NCBI RefSeq assembly: GCF_009905375.1
Contig: NW_027418170.1
Location: 50,390 to 114,389 of the forward strand
Direction of reading: 5' to 3'
From: Apium graveolens
Taxonomy: Eukaryota > Streptophyta > Magnoliopsida > Apiales > Apiaceae
DNA: 64,000 nt
Both the position numbers and the translations under genes were made by a program. Each line of letters begins with the position of its first letter. Within the stretch, counting starts at the first letter, position 1. This document shows positions 22,327-34,150 of the stretch, piece after piece. The notes under the pieces are model-generated. The model made no database searches, had not been told where the DNA came from, and saw only the letters and a program-made list of their open reading frames with translations.

Positions 22327-22752
22327 AAGTTCTATGGAGTCCACCTTTAATTGGAGTCCTCGGAGTCCATATATGTTCTGCAAGTAAAATATAGCTTAAA
22401 ATATTGCAAAACATATTATTTTTCGACAAACATCACTATTCTATCAAAAATCTTGTAGATTGCATACATTTTACAAGCAGAACATTGCAAAAATATATAT
22501 TCTACAAAACATGTTTAGTTTGCAGAACATAAATGTTCATGTTGCAGAACATATTGCAGAACATACATATTGTACCGTAAATATATGAGATTTGCATGAT
22601 TTTGTTGAAGTTATGCTATTTGTGTAACATGTTTTGCAAAATAACACGTTTTACAATATATTTTATTTGCAGAACGTAGATGGACTCCGAGGACTCCGAT
22701 AAAAAGGTGGACTCCATAGAACTCAGCCCATATATATATATATATATATATC
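22284..22752. repeat. AT microsatellite split by a MITE
   Basis: About 40 bp of alternating AT at 22284-22323 and a further AT run at 22730-22751, on the two sides of the inverted-repeat element. The element probably inserted into the AT run, or the AT run is its target duplication. Confidence 0.75.
22328..22723. mobile_element. MITE with ~56-bp terminal inverted repeats
   Basis: agttctatggagtccacctt at 22328 is matched in reverse complement at the right end (ending 22723), and the match continues through gagtcctcggagtccat and gttctgcaa to about 56 bp per side with few mismatches. The interior has no coding frame and repeats tgcagaacat. Long inverted repeats and small size suggest a Mutator-like MITE; the family is not certain. 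Only copy 2 has it, because other copies are deleted here. Confidence 0.8.
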
Positions 22753-23100
22753 ATTTGATTACATGATACTTGCTAATAATATATGTAACTATTTATCATT
22801 CATGGACATTAACCACAATTCATTATTGTATTAGATCATTTCTTAAAATTTATTTGTAATGTTCATGACCTAAATTCAAAAAATAAAAACGGCCAAACAG
22901 ACAAATATATGAGTTATATGTGCTTATAAACCCATGCTTCAAAGTACTTTTTTGGGTTTGAGAATTGTAATTATTTTCAAAATTATTTAGTGAAAGTATG
23001 TACAAAAATATAATTACTAATCAAATAGAGGCCACTGAAATGATTGATTTTATGGTACAATTTTGTAAGAGCTGAGAGATCTTTAAAATCATATAAAGGG
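22753..23100. other. 3' flank of the block C gene (copy 2)
   Basis: AT-rich, homologous to 58550-58834. No gene seen. Confidence 0.4.
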
Positions 23101-23101
23101 C

Positions 23102-25030
23102 CTAAGGTTTATGAACTTCTTGGTGTTTTTGGGAAGAACATCCCCTACAAGTCACAAATCCTATTGTAAACATGGGTTCATCCTCTATAAAAGTGATAGT
23201 AGCTTTGGGAGTAGCACAAGAAACAAAATTTGGAAATAGCCACATCAGGAGCTCCAAGGAATTATTAAGATAATGTTGATGTTGATATCGATGCGAAAGG
23301 TATTTGGTCAACATTGTAAGGTGGGTTAATGTCACGAGCACCACCACTCATATTAATAGCACTACCACCAATGCCAGCATTATCAAAGTTTTAACCACTA
23401 GTGATGCTAATACGCCAATGGAACCATAACTAAAACCACTACCTCCGAATATTACCGAACATACAACCAGCGTTACCACTAAAGCTACCGACCATGCCAC
23501 CGCCAATGCTTCCACTTAAGCTACCACCCTTGCCATAATTAAGACTAACCAATATACCACCAATGCTGAAAATATGACAACTAGCCATGCCACTACTAAA
23601 GCTACCAGCAATCTTACCACCAATGCCACTACCAATTGTACCACCTGTAATACCATAATTAATGTGGCCACCAATGAAAATGCTTAAACTACCACGAACT
23701 TTAACACCAATACCAACAATACCACCACCAACTCTCCGACCAAAAATACCACTTCCAATGTCGCCAATTGCACTAACAAGAGCAATACAACCAATGTCAT
23801 CATCAGTGCCACCAAATCCACTACTAATGTTATCGCCTCTAGTCATGCTACCCCCAATGTCACTACTAAGAGTACCCAATATACCACCAATCCTACCACC
23901 GTTGATGCCATTATTAAAGTTACCACCAATGACACTGCTTAAGTTAGCACGAACTTCACCACCAATAATGCCACCACCAATTCCACTATTAAGACTATGA
24001 GGGTGAAAATGGTGAGCGTACCTGTTCATGTATTAAAATATAAGTTTTTACAAAACTATAATTTGTCCCAAACAGAGCCTACATCTTTATCAACTAAGAA
24101 ATCTCATTTTTAACCATGTATCCCTTAATATAAAGTTAAATAGTGATTACTACTGGATTCAAAAAAAACCATTACTATATACTTTTTGAATAGTTACTGA
24201 AGTATTACATCAATAGACGGTTCTAGTGAGATTGAAAATGGTGAGCCTACCTCTTCTTGTATTGATATATAAGTTTTTACAGCACTATAATTTGTCACAA
24301 ACAGAGCCTACATCTTTATCAAGTCAGAAATCTCATTTTTAACCATGTATCACGTAATATAAAGTTAAATAGTGATGAGGGCTTCACTTGTACTATGTGC
24401 ATATATATTTAGTTTATATATTTGCATAGTAAAATTTAAAGAAGAACAAAGAAAACTTACACTAGTAATTTGATGAAGAGGTGAAACATAAGGAACTTGG
24501 AGCATTTTCTTCATTGTTTGTGGAACTTGTTGCAAATAGCAAGAAAAATAAAATTCCTCTGCATATGTCTCTGAAAAAAGGTCACACATAAACATAAAAT
24601 AAATTTAATACTATAATTAAACAAATATGAAGATAAAATCTAAATAACATATGGGCTTCTTAGCTATAAATTTTCATTTTTTTACTATATCATGTATTTG
24701 ATTATTTATGAGGAACAAAAAAGTTTTTTCAAATATAACTCAATTCTTTTTTTTAACATTGACATATAATTCTGAAAGGGATAATTCTTGTTATGGAGGT
24801 CATGTAAAAACAAATAGAAGCGGCATTCCATGTCAATCTACATACATATATAGAAGAAAAATGGGATACTTATTGTATGGATTTAAGTTTTAACAAAAGT
24901 TTGTTCAAAAAACACATAAGAAATGGAAATGAAGATACAGGGAAATACAAATTATTACCTTAACCTTGTTAAACAACATCAATTCATGAAAACCTCCAAA
25001 TCTTGTCCATTTAATCCTCCCCCAATTCAT
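23102..25030 (-). CDS. Multi-exon gene with glycine-rich exon (block C, copy 2), function unknown
   Basis: I do not recognise the protein. Proposed exons on the minus strand: exon 1 (25030-24959, 24 codons) opens MNWGRIKW and ends FNKVK before GTAATA. Exon 2 (24837-24758, 80 nt) reads DMECRFYLFLHDLHNKNYPF. Exon 3 starts after TTTCAG near 24573 and ends before GTAAGT near 24463. A glycine-rich exon starts at 24021 after GAACAG, with about 190 codons of GGxIGG-type repeats to 23439. A last exon-like piece (to 23102) contains GFVTCRGCSSQKHQE. The exon 2 donor is GTTAAA here but GTAAGA in the b1 partial copies. A stop and one-base frame change follow the glycine-rich exon at about 23439. The frame of exon 3 and the true start are uncertain. 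A telo-box/site II promoter lies upstream. It may be an expressed gene or a recently decayed one. Confidence 0.5.
24021..24380 (-). repeat. ~236-bp tandem duplication of exon edge and intron in the block C gene
   Basis: The acceptor-flanked stretch at 24011-24140 is repeated at 24247-24376 (ggtgagc, tataagtttttaca, aacagagcctacatcttt). The duplication created two alternative AG acceptors before glycine-rich or related sequence. It is also present in copy 4 (59775-60140). Confidence 0.7.
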
Positions 25031-25149
25031 TTGGAGATGTGTTTAACCTTACAACACCAAAACACTCTTTCATAGAAAATACAAATAACACCAAAACACT
25101 ATTTCATAGCCATGTACAGGTTTATTTTTTTTGTAAGGGGGCGGCCGCT

Positions 25150-25240
25150 TGTGCTTGTATTAGGGTTTTAACTACCGTTTTTATATTCTCTATTTTGTAG
25201 GCCCAGTTGTATTTCATGGGTTTAAATGGGCCCAATATAG
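25150..25240 (-). promoter_or_regulatory. Telo-box and site II promoter of the block C gene (copy 2)
   Basis: Reading the minus strand: TGGGCCCA (25234-25227), TGGGCC (25205-25200), a TATA-like TATAAAAA stretch near 25186, and AAACCCTAA (25168-25160). The combination of telo-box and TGGGCC site II elements is known from plant promoters of ribosomal-protein and cell-growth genes. It lies 130-200 bp upstream of the proposed ATG. A NotI-like gcggccgc sits at 25141-25148. Confidence 0.65.
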
Positions 25241-26187
25241 TTCAAATTTTTTATTGCTCCATGTATTATGTAAATTAATTGGATGTGGATGTAGAAGCCT
25301 AAAGAAGTATTACTCTAATTTATTTTGGGTTGTTAATAAAATGACATTCTAAAAATCAAGTGGTAAGCAGTGTATAAAAAACATAACTTCAAAATGACAT
25401 TTTTTCGAAAATTCTATATTTTATATAGTGAGATTATATATAAACCACCTATTGACCTCAATTAACAATAATATATGCACTAATCCAACCCTAACTAACA
25501 ATAATAAATTATTTTTCATGCACAAAATAATATTTACATAATCACATTTAATCAAATTAAATTTCTAGAGGTATAAGATAGGATAAAAAAAATTTGACAA
25601 AAAATTTATACGTATGAGAAAAATGATACGGTTTATAAAAATATTTACTAATTGTTTTGTTTATTTAAAAATAAGAATTAAAATGAATGATAATATGACT
25701 GTTGATTTTTATTTAATTATTAATCAATTTTATTTGAAATTATAAACGTTTGACTTGACCATATGTACTTTGACGAAATTATTATAAATATTTTTAATAT
25801 TTTCAACTGTAATAAAAATTTATTATTGAAAACCATGTTTATATTTTTTTAACTCAAAATTTTCAATAGACAAGTTTTCTAATAAATTTTGGGTCTTTCC
25901 ACAAAGTAGGAAATGCAAACGGGCAAAGTCACCCCACTTTGTATTTTTTGCTAGCATTCACAAAAAGGTTGACCAGTATACAAAGACATTATTTTATCTA
26001 ATATGTACCAAAATATAATTCCATTATGATTTTAAGATGAATAAGGAGGATAGGTTCATGTATTAGTTCTCGAATTTCTTTTTTGAATGAAATTGTAAAT
26101 ATTAAACTTTAATTCAAAAAAATATATTTTAAAAAGATATGTAAAATTATGAATTTTAGATGAAAAAGTAAAAAAAAAATAGGATGG
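25241..26187. other. AT-rich upstream flank of block C gene (copy 2)
   Basis: Homologous to b1/b2 flanks up to about 25690, then unique to block C until the copia LTR at 26188. No gene seen. Confidence 0.5.
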
Positions 26188-27371
26188 TGATTATGGCTAA
26201 CTAAGATTAGTTTTAAATTTTACCAGATAATCCCTTACTCGGATTTTATAAACAGTTCAATAATCTGCCAATGATGGTAAGCTAAGATGACTAAATACGG
26301 TGCATAAAATAGTATGCAGAAAAGTAATAAGAACAGACAAGAATTTTAGCCGGGTTCGACCCGTAATCCCCTATGGTCTACGTCCTGGTCCCTTACCAAC
26401 TTGATAAGACAATATATTATTGAATGATAGTAAGTTTACAACTTGTTAAGACAATATACAATAATATATCTCCCTTTATCCCAATTGCTGATAATGGCTT
26501 ACTGAAACCCTATTTCTGAACGTGCCCTCTAAGTACTATACTACCCTGTAGTACAAATATCTCTAGCACTAGTTCACCAAACCCTTGTTTCTCTTAGCCA
26601 ACTATCCAGCAACTAATAAATACAAATTGAACAATATAAATGGAATGATAAAGTAATTACAACTTAAACTATAGACTCTCTAAGATAAAAAATGTGTATA
26701 TAATTAAGAGCTCGAGAGTATTTTAGATCCAATAAAGATCAGTGAGTTGTGAGTGTTCTTGCTGCAATACGTTAGTCATAAAAACTACAAGAAAACTCGT
26801 ACATAAATATATACTAACGTTCAAAACAATCTCAACAACTTACAACAGTTAGAATCCAATTTTAACGTTAAAATTAGTTGGGATGATTTCCAACATTCAT
26901 ATATACGTTTAATAGAAGAGATAAAGAAAGAAAAACGATCAGAAAAAGTCTCTTTTATTTTGTATGAGTATAAAACTTTTTTAATCAGATTTCTAGGAGA
27001 TAGAGTTTGAAAAGAAAACAAACTCCTACAAATTAGGAACCGTTTTAAAGTTAGAATTTTTTTTATAACTGAGCTCTAATATATATTAACCACGTATAAT
27101 ATAATAGAGAAGTCCTTACAATTCGTTAAAAGAAATTCGTGAAATATCTCCTTGAAAATATGTTTCCTTGTTGAGTCTGGACTGTCCATCTTGGCTTGCT
27201 ATTGTTCTGAATAACGTGATTTTAGCTTGCCGAAATAGATTACTGCCTTTTGATAGCTTGTTGTCATGATGCATAAACAACAATATCATTAAGATGATAT
27301 ATCCTGCAAACAGTCTTAAATAACAACATAATGGCTTGCTGTGTTGTGATCATCAAAACTAAGGAGTTACA
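26188..27371 (-). repeat. 3' LTR of SIRE-like element (copy 2)
   Basis: About 1184 bp; the outer plus-strand end is tgattatggc and the inner end ggagttaca. Closely matches 61952-63096 and, with more differences, 29649-30821 and 43383-44556. Confidence 0.9.
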
Positions 27372-27386
27372 ATATCCCCATTTTTG
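27372..27386 (-). other. Polypurine tract of SIRE-like element (copy 2)
   Basis: On the minus strand an aaaaatggggatat-type purine run sits directly before the TG of the 3' LTR, where plus-strand priming would start. The matching run at 63097-63111 is aaaaagggggagat, unmutated. Confidence 0.7.
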
Positions 27387-27951
27387 ATGATTACATACAT
27401 TTAGAAGAATTATAAAACTCCCCCTAAATCTATGCTTATCTCAAAATTAAGCAATACTTTATAACACACTACTGCAAATAATTAAACTACAAATAACAAC
27501 AAATGCATATCCAATACAACCAACATAGCAGCATATCATTACCTCACCAAGTCTTAACATAACCAGAGCAAATCAAGTATTAAACAAAAATAACTATCAT
27601 AAACCAAGTTCATAAACCAAGTAGCAAACCACACCAGATTAACCATAAACCAAGACATGAAACAAGTCTTAAATAAACCTTAAACAAACATAAATCTCCT
27701 AAATATCTTCACCTTAAAGCATCAAAAAGATCTAGGTTGAGGGTTGATCAGAAGTGTTGAGATCATCCTCTTTTGGAGAAAAGAAGGCATCAAAAAACAC
27801 AAACAAGTAAGCACCAATAAACAGATAATGGCATGTCAAAATTAATAAATCAAATCAAACACAAATTATGATATTTAATAAACAATCATAGTAAGCTAAC
27901 ATGAAATTAATAGTAAGCTAACATTACCAAATTTCTAAAGATAGCTTGCAA
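27387..27951. other. 3' untranslated part of SIRE-like element (copy 2)
   Basis: AT-rich, between polypurine tract and end of pol. Matches 63112-63690 and, from 27620 on, 41337-41670. No gene seen. Confidence 0.6.
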
Positions 27952-29619
27952 TTATACACTGCACATGACAAGTTCTCTTTGAATGGTAGAAAATCTTGCT
28001 TCACCAAGGGGTTTTGTAAAGATATCTTCCAATTGAAATTCAGTAGGCATAAAAACTAATTTAATCTTACCTTTGGCAGCATTATCTCTCAAGAAATGGT
28101 GATGAAAATCAATATGCTTTGTTCTTGAGTAATTTACAGGATTCTTTGATATGTTTATGGTGCTAGTATTGTCATAATAGATTGGAACTTTGCCACACTT
28201 GATTCCAAAATCTCGTAGAGTGTGAAGCATCCACAAAATTTGAGAGCAACAACTACCCCCTACTGACTACTCATCTTCTGCTGTGGATAATACAACTGAA
28301 GTTTGTTTCTTACTTTGCCAAGATAGAAGAGTTTGTCCTAAGTACGTGCAAACACCACTTGTGCTCTTTCTATCAGTTTGACATCCTGCATAATCTGCAC
28401 CACTATACCCCACAATATCAAATATGCTTGTAATAGGATAAAATAAAACAAGATTAATAGTCCCACTTAAATATCGAAATATTCTTTGAACTACATTTAA
28501 GTGTGATTCCTTAGGTTTAGCTTGAAAACGAGCACATACACAAACACTATACATAATATCCGGTCGGGAAGCAGTAAAATATAAAAGACTACCAATCATG
28601 CCTCTATATTTTTTGATATCAACTGCCTTACCATTTTGAAGTCAGCCCTGCTGTTTTGATTCATTGGTGTAGATTTCGACTTGACATGCTCAAATTCAAA
28701 TCTAGTCAGCAAGTTCTTCACATACTTTGACTGATGAACATAGATGCCATCCTTAGATTGATTGATTTGGAGTCCCAAAAAATAGGTCAGCTCACCCATC
28801 ATGCTCATGTCAAATTCACTGCTCATACACTTAGAAAACCACTCACACATAGAATCATTAGTGGATCCAAAAATTATATCATCTACATATATCTCGACAA
28901 TCAAAATATCATTACCATTTTGCCTAGTAAATAAAGTAGGATCGATTTTACCTCGAATAAAGTCATTTTTGGCCAAAACTTACTAAGCCTCTTGTACCAA
29001 GTCCTTGATGCTTGCATTAAGCCATATAATGCCTTCTTGATCTTGTAAATATAGTCTGGATGTTATTCATGTTCAAAAATAGGGGGTTGCTTGACATAAA
29101 CTTCTTCTTCCATAAATCCAATAAGAAAAGCACTTTTGACGTCCATTTTATGTAGCATGCATAAGCAAGAAGCATCCTAATTGATTTCAATCAATCTACT
29201 GGAGCATAAGTTTGATCAAAGTCAATGCCATCTTGTTGATTGTACCCTTGTGTCACAATCATTGCTTTATTTCGAGTAACAGTACCAAATTCATCCTCTT
29301 TATTCTTGAAAATCCATTTTATACCAATGACTGAAGTATTCTTTAGTGGCTTGACAAGTTCCTAAACATCACTTTGTTCGAATTAATTGAGTTCTTCTTG
29401 CATAGCCAAGATCCAATTTTCATCTTCGAGTGCTTCTTTAACATTCTTAGGTTCCTCTTGAGCTAGAAATGCAGCATAAGCACAAAAAATTGCATTGCCT
29501 TTCCTTGTCTTGAGTCCATAAGTAATATCACCAATAACCTGTTCTGGAGGGTGATTCTTCACTGTCCGTGTAGATTTTGGAAATGAATGCTTTGAGATAT
29601 GTTCATGAGAGGTCTTCAT
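27952..29619 (-). pseudogene. Copia reverse transcriptase and RNase H relic (copy 2)
   Basis: Minus-strand pieces: 29619-29383 (NVKEALEDENWILAMQEEL, start of RT), a broken middle, 28976-28596 (YVDDIIFGSTND at about 28890, active-site YVDD, then ELTYFLGLQINQSKDGIYV), 28599-28267 (SRPDIMYSVC, YSGADYAGCQTDRKSTSG, RNase H with STAEDE) and 28236-27952 (YYDNTSTINISKNP, RTKHIDFHHHFLRD). This is the SIRE/Maximus order and wording. Stops lie at about 29385 and in the RNase H AEDE-stop, and a 16-bp deletion near 29151 breaks the frame. Not functional. Confidence 0.88.
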
Positions 29620-29648
29620 TATCTTTGAGATTCTTCACTGTCCATGTA

Positions 29649-30821
29649 GATTATGGCTAACTAAGATTAGTTTTAAATTTTACCCGATAATCTCTTAATG
29701 AGATTTTATAAACAGTTCAATAATCTGAAAATGATGGTAAGCTAAGATGACTGAATGCAGTGCAGAAAATAGTATGCAGAAAAATAATAAGAACACACAA
29801 GAATTTTAGCCAGGTTCGACCCTTAATCCCCTATGGTCTACGTCCGGGTCCCTTACCAACTTGGTAAAAGAATATATTATTGAATCAGAATAAGTTTACA
29901 ACTACAAGATATAATAATGTATCTCCCTTTATCCCAACTGCTGATAATGGCTTACTGAAACCCTATTTCTGAACCTGCCCTCTAAGTACTATACTACCCT
30001 GTAGTACAAACATCTCCAGCACTAGTTCACCAAACCCTTGTTTCCCTTAGGCAACTATCCAGCAACTAATCAATATAAATTGAATAATACAAATCGAATG
30101 ATAAAGTAATTACAACTCAAACTATAGACTCTCTAAGATAAAATAGGTGTATATAATTGAGAGCTCGAGAGTATTTTAGAACCAATAAAGATCAGTGAGT
30201 TGTGAGTGTTCTTGCTACAATACGTCAGTCATAAAACCTGCAAGAAAACTCATATAGAAATATACACTAACGTTCAAAACAACCTCAACAACTTACAATG
30301 CTTAGAATCTAATTCTAACATTTAAATTAGTTGGGATGATTTTCAACGTTCATGTATACGTTTGATAGAAGAGAGAAGGAAAGAAAAACGATCAGAAAAA
30401 GTCTCTATTTCATATGAGTATAAAATGTTTTTCAATCAGATTTGTAGGAGATAGAGTTTGAAAAGAAAACAAACTCCTACAAATTAGGAACTATTTTAAA
30501 GTTAGAAAACATTTTATAACTGAGCTCTAATATATATAAACCACATGTAATATAATAGAGGCTCCCTACAATTTTTTAAAAGAAATTCCTAAAATTTCTC
30601 CTTGAAAATTTGTTTCCTTGTTGAATCTGGATTGTCCATCTTGGCTTGCTATTGTTCTGAATAACGTGATCATAGCTTGCTAAAATAAATTACTGTCTTA
30701 TGACAGCTTGATGTCATGATACTTAAATAGCAATGTCATTAAGCCCATATATCGTGCAAATAGTCTTAAATAACAACATGATGGCTTGTTGTGTTGTGAT
30801 CATCAAAACTAAGGAGTTACA
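29649..30821 (-). repeat. 5' LTR of SIRE-like element (copy 2)
   Basis: About 1173 bp, nearly identical to 43383-44556 in copy 3. The plus-strand start is gattatggc after tgta, so the terminal TG/CA at the inner edge is altered. Confidence 0.88.
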
Positions 30822-31339
30822 CTACTAAGCTTGGTCTAAGCTTGGTCTAAGGTTTTAAGTAGTTCATCATAATTTTATTGAGTTTGGTAAGAAATGACTA
30901 TTATGTGGCCCACTAAGCTTTTTTTTCTAACTAACAAATGGTAGAAAATGACAAGTTAAATTTCATACCAACTTTGTAATTTTTAGTTATAATTTGAATC
31001 TACCAGTTATATTAGAGTTAGACAATATAATTTTTTTGAAAAAATATTTTATTAATTATACAAAGTAATCATTTATGGAAATAATTATAAGTTTGTAACT
31101 TTATTTTATAATGAGAATATATTTTCAACAAATAATTAATGCTCACAAAAATATATTAAAATTATTTAAATATCATTTTATATTACCTATTTATGGTACT
31201 CACCATTTTTTATAGTCCTTTGAGTAATTTTAATCCAAATGATTGATTGGAATAAATAATTCTTTAATCATTTCAATATGTTAAAAAAATACAAACAAAT
31301 AATAAGATCTCCAAACTCTTAACGTACCTATGTTCCATG
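30822..31339. other. Block D spacer (copy 2)
   Basis: AT-rich, with a doubled aagcttggtct at 30826-30847. Matches 44557-45074 nearly base for base. No gene seen. Confidence 0.6.
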
Positions 31340-31682
31340 CTCTAGAAATATGTTGTAAATTTTTTTAAAAAAATAATAAAAAAGGAGACCAAAATCTAAA
31401 TTCAAAGTGTAGTCCAGTCCAGAAACCTACCTCAATTTTTGTCCAACCCCACAACCTACCCCATATGGGTCTAAATTGAGCTATTTAATGAATATTCAAA
31501 AATGGATAACAAAGACAAAACTTCAAAAAAAATGTCAGAAGAAATTGATGTATTAGTATATAACTAATACAAGCTCTCAAGGATAGTTGCACATCCTCTG
31601 AGAGAGCCTTAATCAACTTTTATCCATTAATATAAAAATTGTTCTTCATTATTCAGTACCTAATTCGATATAATAATCATTA

Positions 31683-32783
31683 ATGGAAGATAAAAAAACT
31701 CAAGAAAATCTTCCACCACCACTAGCAACAAACCAAATCAACCAAATCAACCATAATATGAACATATATGAATCCAACAAATTTCAAATCTTTAAGATTA
31801 GTGAATATCCTTTCTTGAAAGACAAGATGGCCATATGTTTGGAGGCAACAAATCCTCAATACTTGAACATGATGTATGATGGACCTCATAGGCCCATGAA
31901 ACTAGCTGTTGTTATTCTTGATCAAGAAAAAAATATGGTTGTAAAGGATAAAAAGCATTACTATCGTGAGGATCTTTAATCTATTATGAAAAAATAAAAC
32001 TTGGACATCTTTTGCATAAAAGTCTAGACAGTATGATATCCAATGGGTTGATTGGATGCAAAAAAGCCAAGGAAATTTGAGACACTTTAGAGGTTAAGTG
32101 TCAAGGCACAACTGCTATCAAGAAGAATGGAAGACCAATACTCACTCACGAGTATGATCACTTTGACTCAAAAGTTGATGAATCTTTGACTGAAATCTAT
32201 GATATATTTCGGAAATTGTTGAATGATTTATCACTTGTTGATAAAAAGTATGATCCAGAAGATTCAAACTTGAAGTTTCTTCTTGTACTCCCTGAAAAGT
32301 GGGACTTGAAAGTTATATCAATAAGGGATAACTATGTTCTTGAAGATACATCTCTAGATGAGATATATATAGAATGCTGAAAACTCGTGAATTAAAGATC
32401 AAGCAGGAAAACAAGTGAAAAGGGCGAAGGACAAGACATGCTACTCCCACGTTTAAAGAAAATCCAAGAGAGAAATCTGTAAGAAAGAACCATTTCGAAA
32501 CGAAAGGCCATGATTGCAAAGTCTGATACCGAGTCATCAAATACTGATGATGACTCAAACTCTAATAATTATTCAGACACTAAAAGGGATCATGATAATG
32601 ATGAAAATATCCTACAGATGGCTTTGCAGCATATTATCAAAAGCTAAAAGTTAAGAAGAAGCAAGCCTTGATCATCAGGTATAAGAATTGGGATGATATA
32701 TTAGAATATGTACAAAATATGTTATCAAGGAAATTGCTAATAGTAAACTTGATGCTACCGAGATGAAGGAACCTCAAACTACT
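31683..32783 (+). pseudogene. Copia-type gag relic (copy 3)
   Basis: The best-preserved start of the four: ATG at 31683 opens 98 codons (MEDKKTQENLPPPLATNQ to a stop at 31977-31979), including KMAICLEATNPQYLNMMYD. A second open part, 32186-32380, has LTEIYDIFRKLLNDLSLVD-type sequence of the UBN2 domain. About 205 bp before the zinc knuckle is deleted near 32622. Non-functional. Confidence 0.75.
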
Positions 32784-33570
32784 CAATACTAAAAATAGTA
32801 GATACAACATCGATGCTTAGACATCGGCATGTAATACACCCGATATTAAAAGTCTGTTTAACATCCCTTTATAAATAAGTGATGTTGAATAGAAATGCTG
32901 ATATCGATTTCCCATACTAGTCGTTTTCTATGATCAAAAATGAAAAAGGCCAAATATATGCTTCGAACTTTGACATCGGCTGATTTTTTTAACCCTTTTA
33001 ATGGCTACTTTTAAAAAAATAAAAAATGACTTATCCTTTTTACCCTCAGTTTCAGTACACTTTCCCCCTTTAATTTTAACAAATTATTTCCCCTTTTTAT
33101 TCCCCCTTTTCCAAAATATCTCTCACCTCTTTACCCTCTTTCTCTCTCTTAGCATCATCTTTCTCACCGTCTCTTTCTCGTCTTTCTCACCTTTCATCTC
33201 TCTTTCATCACTCATATCTCTCCCCTCTTTCTCTCATATCTTAAAAATCTCAGTCATGTCTCATCTTTTTCTCTCCTTTCTCATAAACCTTAATTTAAGC
33301 CCCAATTCAAATTCAAACTTTGGAGCTTCAAATTGAGCTTCAACCTAGTAAGATATACTTAAGTAGAATTTTTGGAGCTTGAAATGAGCTTTGGAACTTT
33401 AAGGTTTTGGAGCTTGAAGCTTTTCTGGAGGTATATACTCATTTTTATATATTTTCTTTTTATGCATGTATATAAGAAATGTTATGCTTATTTTTTTGGG
33501 GCTTTTGGAGACACTCAGAATATAAGTAAACTTAGTGTGTTATTAGGTTAATACATAGTACTTTCCAGTG
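32784..33570 (+). mobile_element. 5' fragment of a second CACTA element (copy 3)
   Basis: Same as 13000-13800; the terminus reads CAATACTAAAAATAG (one base off CACTA). Pyrimidine-rich leader at 33045-33290. Confidence 0.5.
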
Positions 33571-34150
33571 GGTTGTCATGTATACACTAAAAAATAAAAA
33601 TCACACTTCACAATAGACCCACTTATACTATATACTTTTACATTTATGTTAAATGTTTGCATAAGGAAAGTTAAAAAATTACAAAGAAAGCTTACACGCC
33701 TAGATTGCTCAAGAGGAGAAAGAGAAGGGACTTGGAGCATTGATAAAGAGGACAAAGATAATGAACTTAAGAATTTTCATCATTTTTTGTGGAACTTGTT
33801 GCAAATAACAAGAAAAAAATAATTCATGTCCAAATGTCTCCTAAGTAAGGTCACACATAAATATAAAATAAATTTAATAAGATAATTAAACAAATATGAA
33901 CATAAATATAAATAATTTGTGGGCTTCCTATCTATAATTTTTTGTTTTTTTAATGTATCATGCATATTATTTATGAGGAACAAAAAATATAATATAAATA
34001 TAACTGAATTTGTTTTTCTTACCTTGACATATAATGTTGAAAAGGATAATTCTTGAAATGGAGGTCATGTAAACACAAATACAAGTGACATTTCATGTCA
34101 ACCTACATACATATGTACAAGAAAAATAGGATACTTATTCTAGTGTTTTA
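33571..34150 (-). pseudogene. Partial copy b1 of the split gene, exons 3 and 2 only (copy 3)
   Basis: Exon 3 near 33695-33845 and exon 2 near 34024-34105 with a GTAAG donor are present. Exon 1 and the telo-box promoter were removed by a deletion at about 34155, where ttaatatt runs into atataaatt. Confidence 0.55.

Larger units (their letters stand above)
26188..30821 (-). mobile_element. SIRE/Maximus-like copia retrotransposon, internally deleted (copy 2)
   Basis: Minus-strand element of 4.6 kb with two LTRs (26188-27371 and 29649-30821). On the minus strand each LTR starts TGTAACTCCTTAG, and the left (3') LTR ends in CA. Between them only the reverse transcriptase-RNase H part of pol remains (29619 to 27952). 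gag, protease, integrase and the primer-binding site are missing, so the 5' LTR abuts the start of the RT module. No target duplication matches the outer edges (gatgg versus ctact). The same left and right LTRs recur in copies 4 and 3, so the insertion predates the array. Confidence 0.88.
11369..31339. repeat. Tandem segmental duplication unit, copy 2 (complete, 19,971 bp)
   Basis: Bounded by the phrase ctctagaaatatg at 11369 and 31340. It contains every block in order A-B-C-E-D and serves as the reference for deletions in the other copies. Copies are head to tail in the same orientation. Confidence 0.9.

Noticed and set aside
22328..22723. Helitron
   Set aside because: Long inverted repeats are present, and a 5' TC with 3' CTRR hairpin end is not.
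23662..24000. 112-codon proline-rich plus-strand frame
   Set aside because: Antisense of the glycine-rich exon; Gly codons read backwards give Pro. Splice signals and promoter favour the minus strand.
25138..25148. NotI site in a G/C island, suspected cloning-vector remnant
   Set aside because: Present at the same place in copy 4 (60903-60912) within continuous unit sequence, so it is native.
26341..26400. tRNA-like B-box (gggttcgacccg) in the SIRE-like LTR
   Set aside because: No cloverleaf or A-box at the right distance; it recurs only as part of the LTR.
26188..30821. Target-site duplication around the SIRE-like element
   Set aside because: The five bases at the two edges (gatgg and ctact) do not match; none claimed.
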